Source: Verrucomicrobiota bacterium
Lineage (GTDB): Bacteria; Verrucomicrobiota; Verrucomicrobiia; Verrucomicrobiales; Verrucomicrobiaceae
Length of the DNA stretch: 64,000 nucleotides
NCBI GenBank assembly: GCA_017301975.1
Contig: JAFLEI010000020.1
Location: 62,001-126,000 of the forward strand
Reading direction: 5' to 3'
Part shown: positions 9,701 to 19,240 of the stretch, in pieces
Layout of the letters: each line of letters opens with the position of its first letter
Position numbering within the stretch: the stretch's first letter is position 1
Translations under genes and position numbers: made by a program
The notes under the pieces: generated by a model
Told to the model about the DNA's origin: nothing
The model's input: the letters and a program-made list of their open reading frames with translations, nothing else
Databases searched by the model: none

Positions 9701-12700
9701 CAAACTCGATGCGCTTCTCAGGGCAGAACGCCAGCAAGGCGGTGATGGCGCCCTCCACCCTGGACATCCTTCATTCCATGTCAGTGGCTCATGCAGTCAC
9801 CCTCATGAAGGGGGAGGGAACGCAGAAAAAGGCGGCATGGGTTGCTGCGGCCACGAGCTCGGGTGTCCCCGGCGCCAAATACCTCGATGTGCTCGACATG
9901 GATCAGTACTACCGCATACGCGAAAGCGCAGACGCCTTGGAGAAATATCCCAATGATGACGTCATCCTGGCCTATTCCATCAGCAATGGGGAAAACGTTT
10001 CTTTTGAGATCGCCGCCCGCGCATTTGAACATTTCAAATCCAAATACCCCGATCTCGCCTTTCAGGCCGCCAGACATGCGGTGGTCACAGATGGCGAAAA
10101 AGGCGCGCTGTTGCTCACCGAGGCCATGGACGCATTGGAAAAAATGTCGCCGGAGGAGATGCGTAAGTCTTTCGCGGGGAGGTATTATTTGGGATCCCTG
10201 ATCGGCGGCAATCAGAGCATGGAGCAGAGAGGTCCACCCTACACGCTGCCTGAGCCCCTGCGCCGCCGCATGCTCTCCATGCTGTTGCTTCAACTCGACC
10301 AGACCGATCCGGGCATGCAGGCCCAGGTTTACAGTTCAGGCGTGCCCAATGCAGCCAATGCCTGTCGCACCCAGAAAGCATGGGAGGAATTTGTCGCCCT
10401 CTTGGAGCGCGAGGTGCGCATCTGGACGGAGCATGAGCCCACCCGGCAGTCATGGGCGAAGTTCGCCTCTCAGTTCAATCGACGCAGCCTGACCCCTGCC
10501 GGCGACATGCTGGTCCGCCTGCCGTTTCCCGGCGGGACGACTCTGCCCACCACTCTGGTGCTCTACTTCGGCCGCAAGGACATCTACAATCCGCGTGACA
10601 CCGACAAGCTGGAGCCGGAACCCGAGGAGTATGCCGAGGTGAAGCCTTTCATTGAGCGCATCAAGTCTCCCGCCCTGCGTGCCCTGCTGTCTTACAAGGT
10701 CGGCTACCGTGAGCGCGTGACACGCGAAGTCACCCAGCTTATCTCCTCCCCAAATCCGTCCGTGGATGATCTTCTGCTCGCGGCCTCCTGGTTCAGCATT
10801 GAGGAAGAATACGACCGCGTGGCCGAGCTGCTCATCCGCGCCTCCGGCATGAACATTCCCACCAGTGTCCGTCCTGCTTTTGACGCCGCCCTCGCACATG
10901 CGGCGCTGAAGCTGAAGCCCCAGGCGGGCAGCCCGCTGCTGGAGCCCGCACAAATGGCTCTCCGCCGCCTGCGCAGCGCACGCGTGACTGCGGAGCAGAA
11001 GGACGAGCTGCTCGCCGCCATGAAGACACTGCAAATGAGCGACGAGGCGGAGCAGTGGGCGCGCATCGCCATGGTGGCACCCTCATTGACTCAGCGCACC
11101 GCCAGCTACGTCAGCGGGTCCAGCATTGATACCAAGAAGCTTCAGGCGCTCGTCGCAGGCAAAGATGAAGCCGCTATCGTGAAGGAGGCCGTCACCCAGT
11201 TGCGCCTTGCTCTGGTGTTTGCCGGCAATGGCAATCAAAGCTACGCCGCCAGCCGCGCCAAGGAGATCATGCGCCTCGCTGGCAGGCCGGGCATCTTTGA
11301 AAAGATCCAGGCCGTTTTTGACCCGGGAGAGAATGCCACGGTGGCAAAACTTTTCGAGCAGGCCCGGTTCCTGGAACTCGTCGATCACAAGCCCGACGCC
11401 ATCAAGCTGCTGGAGAAGGTCGTCGAAATGAGCCCGAAACATTTCGAGGCTCGTCTGCGCCTGTGCGCCCTGACCGCAGCGAAGGATTCGGCTCGCGCCG
11501 TGAAGCTCATGGCTGATGTGCCCCTCTCCGCCTACCAGCAAAGCAGTGTCGGCAGCCAGATCGCCGAAATGCTCAGCAGGGATGAGACCATGCCTTTTGA
11601 AGGCCGCATGAATGTCGTCACTTCACTGGCCGGCATGCTGGAATCTGCGCCGCCCGGGGCTCCTGCCAGGGGGCTTGAGTGGATGATCGACCTTCCGGCC
11701 ATCGTCGCCAATCAAACCTACCGGGGACCCCGCCTCGGGTATTTGTATGCCCGCTCGGGATCATCTCAGGAAAATGATGATGATCCCAGCCTCTCCCCGA
11801 CATCCCCTGAGGCGCTCCAGCGGCGTGAAGTGCATGACCATATTTGTCAGGCCTTGATGAAGCATCCCTCTCTGGCGGAGGAGGGCTTCCGTCGCTTTGC
11901 CTGTTTGGTGATTCAGGAGGGCAAAAAGAACGATGAGCTGGCCGCCACCGCCCAACGCCTGCTCCAGGAGGCCAGGTCCGCCCCTCGTGCGCTGCGCGGC
12001 GGCTCTGCGACACGTCGGTTTGGTTACTATGAGGAGGTGACCGGCCTGTGGTCGCCCACACCGGCGGAATTTCTCGTCTGGAAGGCTTGGAAGGAGAAGC
12101 AACCACAGCGCATCGAACAGGAAATCATGCCGCTGGCCGGCGCTGCTCTGGACAGCACTCAGCAGAGCATTCTGCGTGCTCAGTTGAATGTCTGGTCCTG
12201 CCCGCCCGAGGCTTTTGTCCAGAGCGCCAAAACATTCCTCACCACCGCCAGTCGTGTCAGTTCAAACTACGGTGAAGAACCGCATCTGGTATGGTTGATC
12301 GATCGCTGGGGGGAGCGCGCCATCGAAGGCCTGCCTCTGGATGAAATCATCGCTGGCAGCATGAAACAAAATCGCAGCTTCAGCGAAGGATACTCCGTTT
12401 CCCACTATCTGGGGCTGCGCCAGCAGCTTCGTCCTGAAGCCGGAATGGAGCCCTTCTTTGCCCGAATTATTTCAGGGGCTCTTGGCAATGACCAGAACAC
12501 CTGGGCCAAGACCATGAAGAGCACCATCGACACCCGCTACGGACGTGGCGGCTCTTACAACAACCCCTCCGCCTACTCCCTGCTGCGGATCATTGACAGC
12601 ATGATCCGAAAACCTGCCACATTTGGCGCCGGACTTCAGATGGCGACTCTCGTCGGTGCCACCAGCGATCCAAATTGGACGGCCAACAGCAGCAGCAGCA

Positions 12701-15594
12701 TGAGCAGGGTGCTGAAGTCCCCTGAGTACTCTTTTGCCGCCCTTAGCACCATGGGCTGGATGGGAGCCGCCGAGAATCTTAGCCTCCCGGAAGATCCAAA
12801 CTGCCTGCAGATTTTGTTCTTCAAAAAACTGCGGGAAAATCGCGACACCCTGCGGGACTTGCGGCCAAAACTGGCAGGCATGAAGCAGCGCACTTTCGGC
12901 GTGGAGCTGTGTGAGGCCCTCCTGCAGGATGTTCCGGCAGGCCCGCTTTCCGCCATGTTGAAACGCCGTGCTGCGGATGTGGCAAAGCTCCCTGAAAAAA
13001 GCGCTCCCGCTTTCATGAGCCTCCTCAAGTCGCAGATCCCCGCGCTCAACCAGCCCTCCGGTGCTGATCCCGCCCTGGTGAAGGTGCTCGATCCGCTTCT
13101 CGGTGTTGAACGCAGGAAGTCCATGGACGAGGTCGACCGCTGGATTGCCGCCGTGCGCATCGAGGACGTCCATACGGATGCCGGCAGCTTCTCAGACAAG
13201 CTCAAAGCGATGCTGAAATCCCTCATTCCGGGAGATCTCGAAAAGGCTGAAAAGCTTTTCCTCCATGCCTGTGAACTGATGGAGGCCAAAGCCCATGATA
13301 CATCGTGGAGCAACAACATGGGCGGCAATGGCTGGTTTCGCCGTTCGCACATTCTGGACGAACTCAAGACGGAGTGGCCCAAGCCGGAGACCATGGCCTT
13401 CGTCATGCGCCTCTGCCATGAGGACACCACCGGAAACCTCTCTTCGGACGGCTGGGCGGCCAACAGCGGCTATGGCCAGGCCTTGATCGAAATCTGGCGC
13501 AATAACAGCGGCGCTGCGGCCATGGGGCGTGGCATTGACGCTGTGCTCAATCGCACGGCGGAGGTCATGCAGGACACACCACACACGCTTCTGCCTCTGG
13601 CCTTCTATGATTTCTATTTCAAGCTGCCCCAGAGCTTGCGCGTACCCGCCATGAAGTATGCTGCCAAAATGCCCGCGACTCACCCGCAGGCGGCATTGGG
13701 TCGCGAACTTGACTACGCGGGCCGCTTCTTTCTCGGCACAGATGCGCAGTCGCGGCAGAATGTTGCTGCCCAAAAAGCAATCGAGGAACTCGGCGGCCTG
13801 GAGCCCATGTGGGAATATGGCCGGACTCTGCTGCGTGCAGACAAGGCCAATGCGCGCGTGCGTCAGGCCCTCGTGCATTTTCTCTCCTACTGGGCGCATG
13901 ATGGCATCGATCCCGAATGCGCAAAACTCGGCGCTGCCGCCGCACTGGAGTCCATGAAGCAGAAGCACTGCATCCATGGGTATCAATACGGCTGGATCAT
14001 GCGCGCATTCAATGTTCTGCCGGTCGATGCCGCATGGCAGGCCTCCGCTCAGGAGCATTGGGATGCATGGCTCGCACGTCTCGCCAATGGCGGTCTCAGC
14101 AAATACGAACCCCACGACTGGGTCATCAACAGCATGCTGCGCATGACCGCCCGTGCGAAAAACGATGACTGGATGCGCACCATGCTTCGCCAGCACCACC
14201 ACACGTTCAGCAATGAGCAGTCGGGCATCGTCAGTCTCATGCTTGGCGGTCAGCCGCAGCTCGCTGCAGAGCATTTCAAGGCCGAATGGCGCGGCTTCCT
14301 GATGGACCCGCAAAAGGAGCTTCTCTGGAGCAGGGAGATCATCGAAAACCTGCCTGCCTTCAAAGCCGCCTGTGGCGACCCCGGCCTGGCCCTGCTGGGA
14401 GAGATCTACCTCTCCTACGTCAAAGATCCCACCAAGCCCGAGCAGGCCGCCATTCCCGGCTTTAAAAACCGCGAGGAGCGCTTCAAAGACCTCGCGCTGC
14501 GCTTCAAGGAAACCAAGTTCACCGATGAAGAAATGCGCAAAGACTGCGTCGAGATCATCTGCAACTTCTACGATGCCGCTGCTCTGATTCACGACGCCGT
14601 CGATGAAGTCGCCGCCAAAACCGACATCGAGGCCCTGGCGGCCATGGATCAAACCTGGGAGCACTGGCGCCAGCTCAAGCCCATTCAGTTCTCCTATGGC
14701 TGGAAGGCCGCTCATGGCGATGTAAAGCCCAACATCGCCGCCTATGATCGCGCGCTCGCCGCCCGCTACAGCCAGAGCTACTACCAGCGCTCCGCCGTCA
14801 AAGAAACCGGCTGGGGGCCCACCTGGGTCGGCGGCTGGTTCTGGTCTCGAGAGTCTGAGGCTGGTCGCACACCGGACGTCCGCCCTGTCCTGCCTTTCCT
14901 GGAGTACGTCATTGCCAAAACCCCTGCCGATCTTCGGGAAATGCACGTGGCCGACTGCGTGACGCAGAAATGGCTCATCCATCTCATCCTCAACGAGCCC
15001 GCTGTTTTCGAATCATGGCGCAAAGGCTTGCAGGAGGAGGATCGCCGCGATTTCAAAAAACGTGTGGCGGAACGCTGGGAGATCTGGACCTGCATTCGCC
15101 AGTTTTCAGGCACACAGAAAAAGATGCGCCTCACGCCGGAGCAGCGCGCCGGGCTCATCGCCGCCGTGGCCAGGGATGAATGGTGCACCGCGAAGTATCC
15201 CGCCGCCGGCCCGGGCATCCCCAATCTCATCAATGACATCGTGCAAAAAAGCGCCGTCTTCAAACCGGACGAGTTCGCTCCCGTGGCGGCACAAATCGCC
15301 ACAGCCCTCCCCCGCATGGGCCGCACTGCCGGCGAGTCCGCCGACCTCCTGGCCGCAAACGGAAAACACGAGGCCGCCGCACCGCTGTATGCGCTTGCTT
15401 TCGAGCAGGCTCGCAAAGAAAACGAAAAGGACTACGGCCTCGCCGCCGGCTATGCCGTGAAACAAGCCGAACTTCTCGAACGCACCGGCAAAAAACCGGA
15501 AGCGCTGCAAGTGCTTAAAACGCTCGACGAGAAGCGCTTGGGGGGCGGTGTTAAAAAATCCGTGGATTCGGCCATCACCCGCCTTTCCAAATAG
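6781..15594 (+). CDS. Giant exported TPR-repeat protein (2937 aa)
   Basis: It starts with a Sec signal peptide (MKIRLLFLASALACFVQA, then APPAPEAE). The first 900 or so residues are consecutive TPR-like helical hairpins, for example FHDQRGNEAEALKAYTSALE, LARFEQFKEAIAQTNVLME and LRLRPDDSTLAIQ. The remaining two thirds is mostly alpha-helical with weaker repeats and further TPRs at the C-terminus (AAPLYALAFEQARKE). I see no catalytic motif, membrane helix after the signal, or lipobox. The next gene begins 63 bases after the stop on the same strand, so it probably heads the MoxR/VWA operon. By analogy with Bat operons, whose BatE and BatB members carry TPRs, it may be a periplasmic scaffold; that role is inferred. 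The leader just upstream (6760-6780) is AT-rich. Confidence 0.9.
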   Translation: MKIRLLFLASALACFVQAAPPAPEAEKYHQMLLKRPQPGLVYDRFYSAWMETGTADSLAEFLSQRTSTTADLLVLAIFHDQRGNEAEALKAYTSALERDQTNPRAWLQRAKLEARMMNFEAALKSLTAAEKGGADADLARDIGQVRGRWLLRTGKPEAALQAWRDLVKANADDEDLVEEVVELQLDEGLFAEAEAQMLALIAKTKDSYAKAVRQLRLAEIQLRATKKDAALALLASTLADTGQGTWIEGEVLAQIEAMFRRDENLSGLVKELEKLQAAHPQRTALERQRARVLAELGEKDKALTIYAALLQKTPGQRELRESYLDLLARFEQFKEAIAQTNVLMEQSPDDRELLIRLATLQERAKDQPAAKATLEKFLAAKDTAEFDHLRVARLYESWERGDDAALAYQRMVTGFPGSTAAKEAQAHYLHRSGKRDAALEIWRTLAKNGDLSQLMAVGQALMARLEPQTALEILQARQPEFAADERFLGLLINSALSAKKTVDAIPWALARVRATTDVSFMDDALRQAVACLKTDEPKFAETMASLQKSSPTVQERILLATLLEEKQDLLGAEKTLREIPAEHALAAQTRLLKLMESRQDWLRATEEAEKLIAMPQGRNSTNIQRLVDLSERSGKPDQALKWVAEWKTLSPGSASPWLREAKLLQLSGKGREALKVLQTATRKFEDDDSVADALASGYIEQGQMSDAERVYLSLFEKEDKPEEKMRWVATLARLASDRGQLKALTEKFLERQRTNRADASPWLALAEIYRVARSTTEQERALREALRLRPDDSTLAIQIARMDLDMGQWKRAIEELQRVAGRSKGGRVQQMIASIEIEYGDASTGYRMLYELAGGAQMDADDALTLAKSMTAQQDWKRVISFLEPLLRRFPDDYRLGYLQAVALEEEGRADAAMALFIRLMGQTQELPAVTAAAKTAASRNDYLEGLEKLTPKGFADLARLTGGSSYQAYNYRSNSMRFSGQNASKAVMAPSTLDILHSMSVAHAVTLMKGEGTQKKAAWVAAATSSGVPGAKYLDVLDMDQYYRIRESADALEKYPNDDVILAYSISNGENVSFEIAARAFEHFKSKYPDLAFQAARHAVVTDGEKGALLLTEAMDALEKMSPEEMRKSFAGRYYLGSLIGGNQSMEQRGPPYTLPEPLRRRMLSMLLLQLDQTDPGMQAQVYSSGVPNAANACRTQKAWEEFVALLEREVRIWTEHEPTRQSWAKFASQFNRRSLTPAGDMLVRLPFPGGTTLPTTLVLYFGRKDIYNPRDTDKLEPEPEEYAEVKPFIERIKSPALRALLSYKVGYRERVTREVTQLISSPNPSVDDLLLAASWFSIEEEYDRVAELLIRASGMNIPTSVRPAFDAALAHAALKLKPQAGSPLLEPAQMALRRLRSARVTAEQKDELLAAMKTLQMSDEAEQWARIAMVAPSLTQRTASYVSGSSIDTKKLQALVAGKDEAAIVKEAVTQLRLALVFAGNGNQSYAASRAKEIMRLAGRPGIFEKIQAVFDPGENATVAKLFEQARFLELVDHKPDAIKLLEKVVEMSPKHFEARLRLCALTAAKDSARAVKLMADVPLSAYQQSSVGSQIAEMLSRDETMPFEGRMNVVTSLAGMLESAPPGAPARGLEWMIDLPAIVANQTYRGPRLGYLYARSGSSQENDDDPSLSPTSPEALQRREVHDHICQALMKHPSLAEEGFRRFACLVIQEGKKNDELAATAQRLLQEARSAPRALRGGSATRRFGYYEEVTGLWSPTPAEFLVWKAWKEKQPQRIEQEIMPLAGAALDSTQQSILRAQLNVWSCPPEAFVQSAKTFLTTASRVSSNYGEEPHLVWLIDRWGERAIEGLPLDEIIAGSMKQNRSFSEGYSVSHYLGLRQQLRPEAGMEPFFARIISGALGNDQNTWAKTMKSTIDTRYGRGGSYNNPSAYSLLRIIDSMIRKPATFGAGLQMATLVGATSDPNWTANSSSSMSRVLKSPEYSFAALSTMGWMGAAENLSLPEDPNCLQILFFKKLRENRDTLRDLRPKLAGMKQRTFGVELCEALLQDVPAGPLSAMLKRRAADVAKLPEKSAPAFMSLLKSQIPALNQPSGADPALVKVLDPLLGVERRKSMDEVDRWIAAVRIEDVHTDAGSFSDKLKAMLKSLIPGDLEKAEKLFLHACELMEAKAHDTSWSNNMGGNGWFRRSHILDELKTEWPKPETMAFVMRLCHEDTTGNLSSDGWAANSGYGQALIEIWRNNSGAAAMGRGIDAVLNRTAEVMQDTPHTLLPLAFYDFYFKLPQSLRVPAMKYAAKMPATHPQAALGRELDYAGRFFLGTDAQSRQNVAAQKAIEELGGLEPMWEYGRTLLRADKANARVRQALVHFLSYWAHDGIDPECAKLGAAAALESMKQKHCIHGYQYGWIMRAFNVLPVDAAWQASAQEHWDAWLARLANGGLSKYEPHDWVINSMLRMTARAKNDDWMRTMLRQHHHTFSNEQSGIVSLMLGGQPQLAAEHFKAEWRGFLMDPQKELLWSREIIENLPAFKAACGDPGLALLGEIYLSYVKDPTKPEQAAIPGFKNREERFKDLALRFKETKFTDEEMRKDCVEIICNFYDAAALIHDAVDEVAAKTDIEALAAMDQTWEHWRQLKPIQFSYGWKAAHGDVKPNIAAYDRALAARYSQSYYQRSAVKETGWGPTWVGGWFWSRESEAGRTPDVRPVLPFLEYVIAKTPADLREMHVADCVTQKWLIHLILNEPAVFESWRKGLQEEDRRDFKKRVAERWEIWTCIRQFSGTQKKMRLTPEQRAGLIAAVARDEWCTAKYPAAGPGIPNLINDIVQKSAVFKPDEFAPVAAQIATALPRMGRTAGESADLLAANGKHEAAAPLYALAFEQARKENEKDYGLAAGYAVKQAELLERTGKKPEALQVLKTLDEKRLGGGVKKSVDSAITRLSK

Positions 15595-15657
15595 TCCCAA
15601 GCAAAATCTTGTCTCGCACGTCCCACTCTGGTAAAACCCTCAGCAATTCCGCATACC

Positions 15658-17346
15658 ATGCCTGCTCACGATCGAATCCTCGCGTTTCTGTCAGCTGTGA
15701 AAGCACGTCTAGATCTTGCCTGGTTGGTCCGGGCATTCTGCGGCTCTCTCCTCGTCATCGGCTCGGCTCTTTGCCTGTGGTGCCTCGTGTGGGTGCTGCG
15801 TGGTTACGCCGTTCCCGCCAGCGGTTACATCGCTGCGGCGGTCGCCCTGCCCGTCATGGCTCTGGCAGCTTGGCTCCTCGGCCGCGCCTCACAGCGCAAG
15901 GCCGCACGCATCGCCGATGAACTCTTCGATTTGAAAGACGCCATCAGCTCCCACCTGGGTTTCAGTGACGAACATCGTCAGGGCGAGTTCATCGCCCTTC
16001 AGGCAGAAGCCACCGCCGTGCGCGTGCAGGAGCTTTCCCCACGCAGCATCCCAGTCCAGTGGCCTCGTCGCATGCTAACCATCGCCGGCGTGCTGCTCAT
16101 GGCCTGCTTCGTCATGGGCTTCAAAAAAGACTCGCCGATTGTTCTCGAACGCCTCGCACTGGAGACAGAGACCCTGAGCAAGAGTGACGAGATCAACAAG
16201 GAGCTCGAAAAGCAGGTCGAGGAACTGCTCAAAACCGCCAGCGAGGATGAAAAGGAACTCCTGCATCCCGACGAGTGGCGCCAATGGGTCAAAGAACTGC
16301 GCGAGACCAAGGATCGCAAAGAAGCCATGCGCCAGTACGCCGAACTGGAACGCAAGATCACCGAGGCCGCCCAAAAACTCAGCCAGCGCGATACCGAACA
16401 GCTTCTCGCCAAAGCCGCGCAGGAAATGAAACAGACCGCCGAGTTGAAGCCCATCTCCAAATCACTCGAAGAACAAAACTACCGCCACGCCGCCGAGCAG
16501 TTGCGCCAGATGAAGCTTCAGGCCGATGTCCGCAAACCCGACGAAGCCCAGAAAGAGCTCGCCAAACTCAAGTCCGCCTCCCAGCGCATGGCCGCCGCCG
16601 CGCGCAATTTCCAGCAGCGCACCGGTCAGCAGGGGAATCAGGGCAAAGGCAATCAGTCGCAGTCCAGCCAGAACCAGAACGCCCAGCAAAGCGGCCAGAA
16701 TCAGCAGCAGTCTCAGGGCCAGCAAGGCAGCCAGGGGCAGCAGAGCATGGATCAGCAAATGACTGCTCTGGAGCAGTCCGTGCAAAATCTGGAACAGCAG
16801 CTCCAGCAACAGCAGCAGAACCCAAATCAAAATCAAAGCCAGTGTCAGTCCTGTCAAAACCAGGCCAATCAAGCTTTGCAGAACCTCACCCAGAGCATGT
16901 GCCAGTCCTCCGCCAAGCGGGACATGATGAAGAAGCTCCAGTCCCTCAGCCAGTGCGCAGGCAAATGCCAGGGCTTCATGTGCAACAAAGAATGTCAGAG
17001 CCTCAGCCAGTGCATGGGCACCAAGCCCGGCGGCAAAAAAGCCGGTTCCGGCTCGGTTGAAAGCCGTCGTGCCGAAAGCGATGCCACACAGGACAACGGC
17101 AATCGCGACCAGCTCACCGGCCAGAAAGGCAGCGGCCCCAGCAACACCAGCATCGAATCCGCCGACAGCGGCAGCGGTCGCGCCACCCGCACCGCCACGC
17201 TTCAGGAAAAAGCCTTCCAGCGTCAGGTCGAAAGCTTCATCCAGCGCGAAGACGTGCCCGCCGAAGTCAAAGAAGGCGTCAAAGAATACTTCAAAGGCAT
17301 CCAGCAGGTAGGCGATGAAAAAGCCGCAGCCCCTGCCGCCAAGTAG
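15658..17346 (+). CDS. Membrane protein with coiled-coil, Gln/Asn-rich and Cys-rich segments
   Basis: The product has 562 residues. Two membrane helices lie near the N-terminus (about 22-47 and 57-75) and a third at about 138-155. They are followed by charged helical segments (about 165-310) likely to form a coiled coil. A strongly Gln/Asn-rich low-complexity stretch (about 319-404) leads into a Cys-rich part (about 394-457) with repeated CQSCQNQ, SQCAGKCQ and NKECQSLSQC. The C-terminus is a short helical region. No enzyme motif is visible and I cannot assign a family. It lies directly before moxR and after the giant TPR gene, so it is probably an envelope component of that operon. Confidence 0.85.
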   Translation: MPAHDRILAFLSAVKARLDLAWLVRAFCGSLLVIGSALCLWCLVWVLRGYAVPASGYIAAAVALPVMALAAWLLGRASQRKAARIADELFDLKDAISSHLGFSDEHRQGEFIALQAEATAVRVQELSPRSIPVQWPRRMLTIAGVLLMACFVMGFKKDSPIVLERLALETETLSKSDEINKELEKQVEELLKTASEDEKELLHPDEWRQWVKELRETKDRKEAMRQYAELERKITEAAQKLSQRDTEQLLAKAAQEMKQTAELKPISKSLEEQNYRHAAEQLRQMKLQADVRKPDEAQKELAKLKSASQRMAAAARNFQQRTGQQGNQGKGNQSQSSQNQNAQQSGQNQQQSQGQQGSQGQQSMDQQMTALEQSVQNLEQQLQQQQQNPNQNQSQCQSCQNQANQALQNLTQSMCQSSAKRDMMKKLQSLSQCAGKCQGFMCNKECQSLSQCMGTKPGGKKAGSGSVESRRAESDATQDNGNRDQLTGQKGSGPSNTSIESADSGSGRATRTATLQEKAFQRQVESFIQREDVPAEVKEGVKEYFKGIQQVGDEKAAAPAAK

Positions 17347-17396
17347 CTGACCAATTGAGGTCGCTTTTTCGTTCGTCATTTCTCTCCTCTATCCAC

Positions 17397-18377
17397 ATGC
17401 CTGACACACCCGCTTCCGTCGTTCACTTTAAAGAGACATTCGAAAAACTTCGCGCCGAAGTCTCCAAATTCATCGTCGGCCAGCAGGACATCATTGAGCA
17501 GGTGCTCAGCGCCGTCATATGCGGCGGTCACGTCCTCCTCGAAGGTGTCCCCGGCCTCGGCAAAACCGCCTTGGTGAACACTTTGGCGAAAGCTCTCCAC
17601 CTCAAATTTCAGCGCATCCAGTTCACTCCCGATCTTCTTCCCGCTGACATCGTGGGTACGCAGATCCTCGTCGAGCGCGGCGGGCAGAAAGTCTTCGAGT
17701 TCCAGCAGGGCCCCGTCTTCTGCAACGTCCTGCTCGCCGACGAAATCAACCGCGCTACGCCCAAGACACAATCCGCCCTGCTCGAAACCATGCAGGAAAA
17801 ACGCGTCACCGTCGCCGGCACCTCGCACAATCTCGGCTCGCCCTTCTTCGTCCTCGCCACCCAGAATCCCATCGAACAGGACGGCACCTACCCGCTCCCC
17901 GAAGCCCAGCTCGACCGCTTCTTCTTCAAACTCTACGTCCCCGTCCCCAGCCACGGCGACTTCATCGAAATCCTCAACCGCACCGGCGGCAAAACGACCC
18001 CCGAAATCAACGCCGTCGCCACCGGCGATGACATTCTAAAAATGGGCGAGGTCGTGCGTGAAGTCCCGCTCGAGGCCAGCGTGCAGGACTACCTCGTCAA
18101 AATCGTGCGCGCCACTCATCCCACCGATGCGAACGCCACCGACCGCGTGAAAAAATACGTGCGCCACGGCTCCTCCCCACGCGGTGCGCAGACCATCCTC
18201 GCCGCCGCCCGCGTGCGCGCTCTGCTCGATGGCCGCTACCACGTCGCTCGTGAAGACATCGCCAAAGCCGCCACCCCGGCTCTGCGTCATCGCATCCTCC
18301 TCTCCTTCGAAGGCGAGGCCGAAGGCGTGAAGACCGACGAAGTCATCGCCGATGTGATCGAAAAGGTGAAGGCATGA
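17397..18377 (+). CDS. moxR: MoxR-family AAA+ ATPase
   Basis: The product has 326 residues from an ATG at 17397; an upstream ATG at 17355 adds 14 residues that do not look like MoxR. Walker A is GVPGLGKT (50-57), Walker B is NVLLADE (110-116), and sensor 1 lies in VLATQNPIEQDGTYPLPEAQ. The GSSPRGAQ segment is the MoxR C-terminal signature. MoxR ATPases act as chaperone-like partners of VWA proteins, helping to activate or assemble envelope or metal-dependent complexes. The stop codon overlaps the start of the DUF58 gene by ATGA, which indicates translational coupling. Confidence 0.96.
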   Translation: MPDTPASVVHFKETFEKLRAEVSKFIVGQQDIIEQVLSAVICGGHVLLEGVPGLGKTALVNTLAKALHLKFQRIQFTPDLLPADIVGTQILVERGGQKVFEFQQGPVFCNVLLADEINRATPKTQSALLETMQEKRVTVAGTSHNLGSPFFVLATQNPIEQDGTYPLPEAQLDRFFFKLYVPVPSHGDFIEILNRTGGKTTPEINAVATGDDILKMGEVVREVPLEASVQDYLVKIVRATHPTDANATDRVKKYVRHGSSPRGAQTILAAARVRALLDGRYHVAREDIAKAATPALRHRILLSFEGEAEGVKTDEVIADVIEKVKA

Positions 18378-19240
18378 CCCTGACCGATCCAGCCTTCATC
18401 CGCCGCCTCGAATCCCTCTACTTGCTCGCGCGCAAGATCCTGGGCGGTTCGTTGCAGTCGGATCGTCGCAGCACCAAAAAAGGCGCCGGCATCACCTTCG
18501 CCGACTACGCCCAGTATTCCCTCGGTGATGACTACCGCAGCATCGACTGGCGCGTTTACGCCAAGTTCGAATCTCTGCTCATCAAGCTCTTCGAACTGGA
18601 GGAAGACGCCACCATCTACCTCCTCGTCGATGGCAGTCCCTCGATGGCCACCAAGCACACCTACGCGAAACAGCTCGCCGCCGCGCTCGGCTACATCGCG
18701 CTCAATACCCTCGACCGCCTCGCCGTTTACGGCCTCGCCGATCGCCTCCAGCCCTTGTTCGAGCCATCACGCGGCCGCAACCAAGTCATCCCCTTGCTGC
18801 GCTCCCTGGACGCCGCCCAGACCTTCGGAGGCAACACCGACCTCAACGCCTGCGCTCGAGAATTTGAAGCGCGCCATCGTCGCAAAGGCCTCGTTTGCGT
18901 CATCTCAGACTTCCTCCTGCCCGGTGGCTACGAGGAAGGCCTCAGCCGCCTGCAATGGCATAAGCACGAGGTCTTCTGCCTGCAAACCCTCGACGACAAT
19001 GACCTCCGCTGTGAGTGGAAAGGGGACGTCACCCTCGAATGCGTCGAGACCGGCCGCAGCGAACGCGTTACCATTTCGCCTCGCGAAGCCAAACTCTACG
19101 AGGACGCCGTGGCCGAATGGAATCTCGGTCTGAAACAAACCTGCGCCAGACGCGGCCTCGGCTTCCTCTCCACCAGTACCGACGTGTCGTTTGAGTCCGT
19201 CATCACCGACCTCCTGCGTCGCGGAGGCCTCGTCACATGA
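18374..19240 (+). CDS. DUF58 domain protein, MoxR partner
   Basis: The product has 288 residues and carries the DUF58 signature: RRSTKKGAGITFADY followed by YSLGDDYRSIDWRVYA. A degenerate VWA-like fold follows (LLVDGSPSM; GNTDLNA; VCVISDFLLPGG). DUF58 proteins are almost always encoded beside moxR and VWA genes and are thought to be cytoplasmic adaptors between the ATPase and the membrane VWA proteins. It overlaps both neighbours by four bases (ATGA), so the start is well supported. Confidence 0.94.
   Translation: MTLTDPAFIRRLESLYLLARKILGGSLQSDRRSTKKGAGITFADYAQYSLGDDYRSIDWRVYAKFESLLIKLFELEEDATIYLLVDGSPSMATKHTYAKQLAAALGYIALNTLDRLAVYGLADRLQPLFEPSRGRNQVIPLLRSLDAAQTFGGNTDLNACAREFEARHRRKGLVCVISDFLLPGGYEEGLSRLQWHKHEVFCLQTLDDNDLRCEWKGDVTLECVETGRSERVTISPREAKLYEDAVAEWNLGLKQTCARRGLGFLSTSTDVSFESVITDLLRRGGLVT

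Noticed and set aside
13192..14982. A 596-codon minus-strand frame within the giant TPR gene
   Set aside because: It is a shadow of the plus-strand gene and has no start context or recognisable domain.
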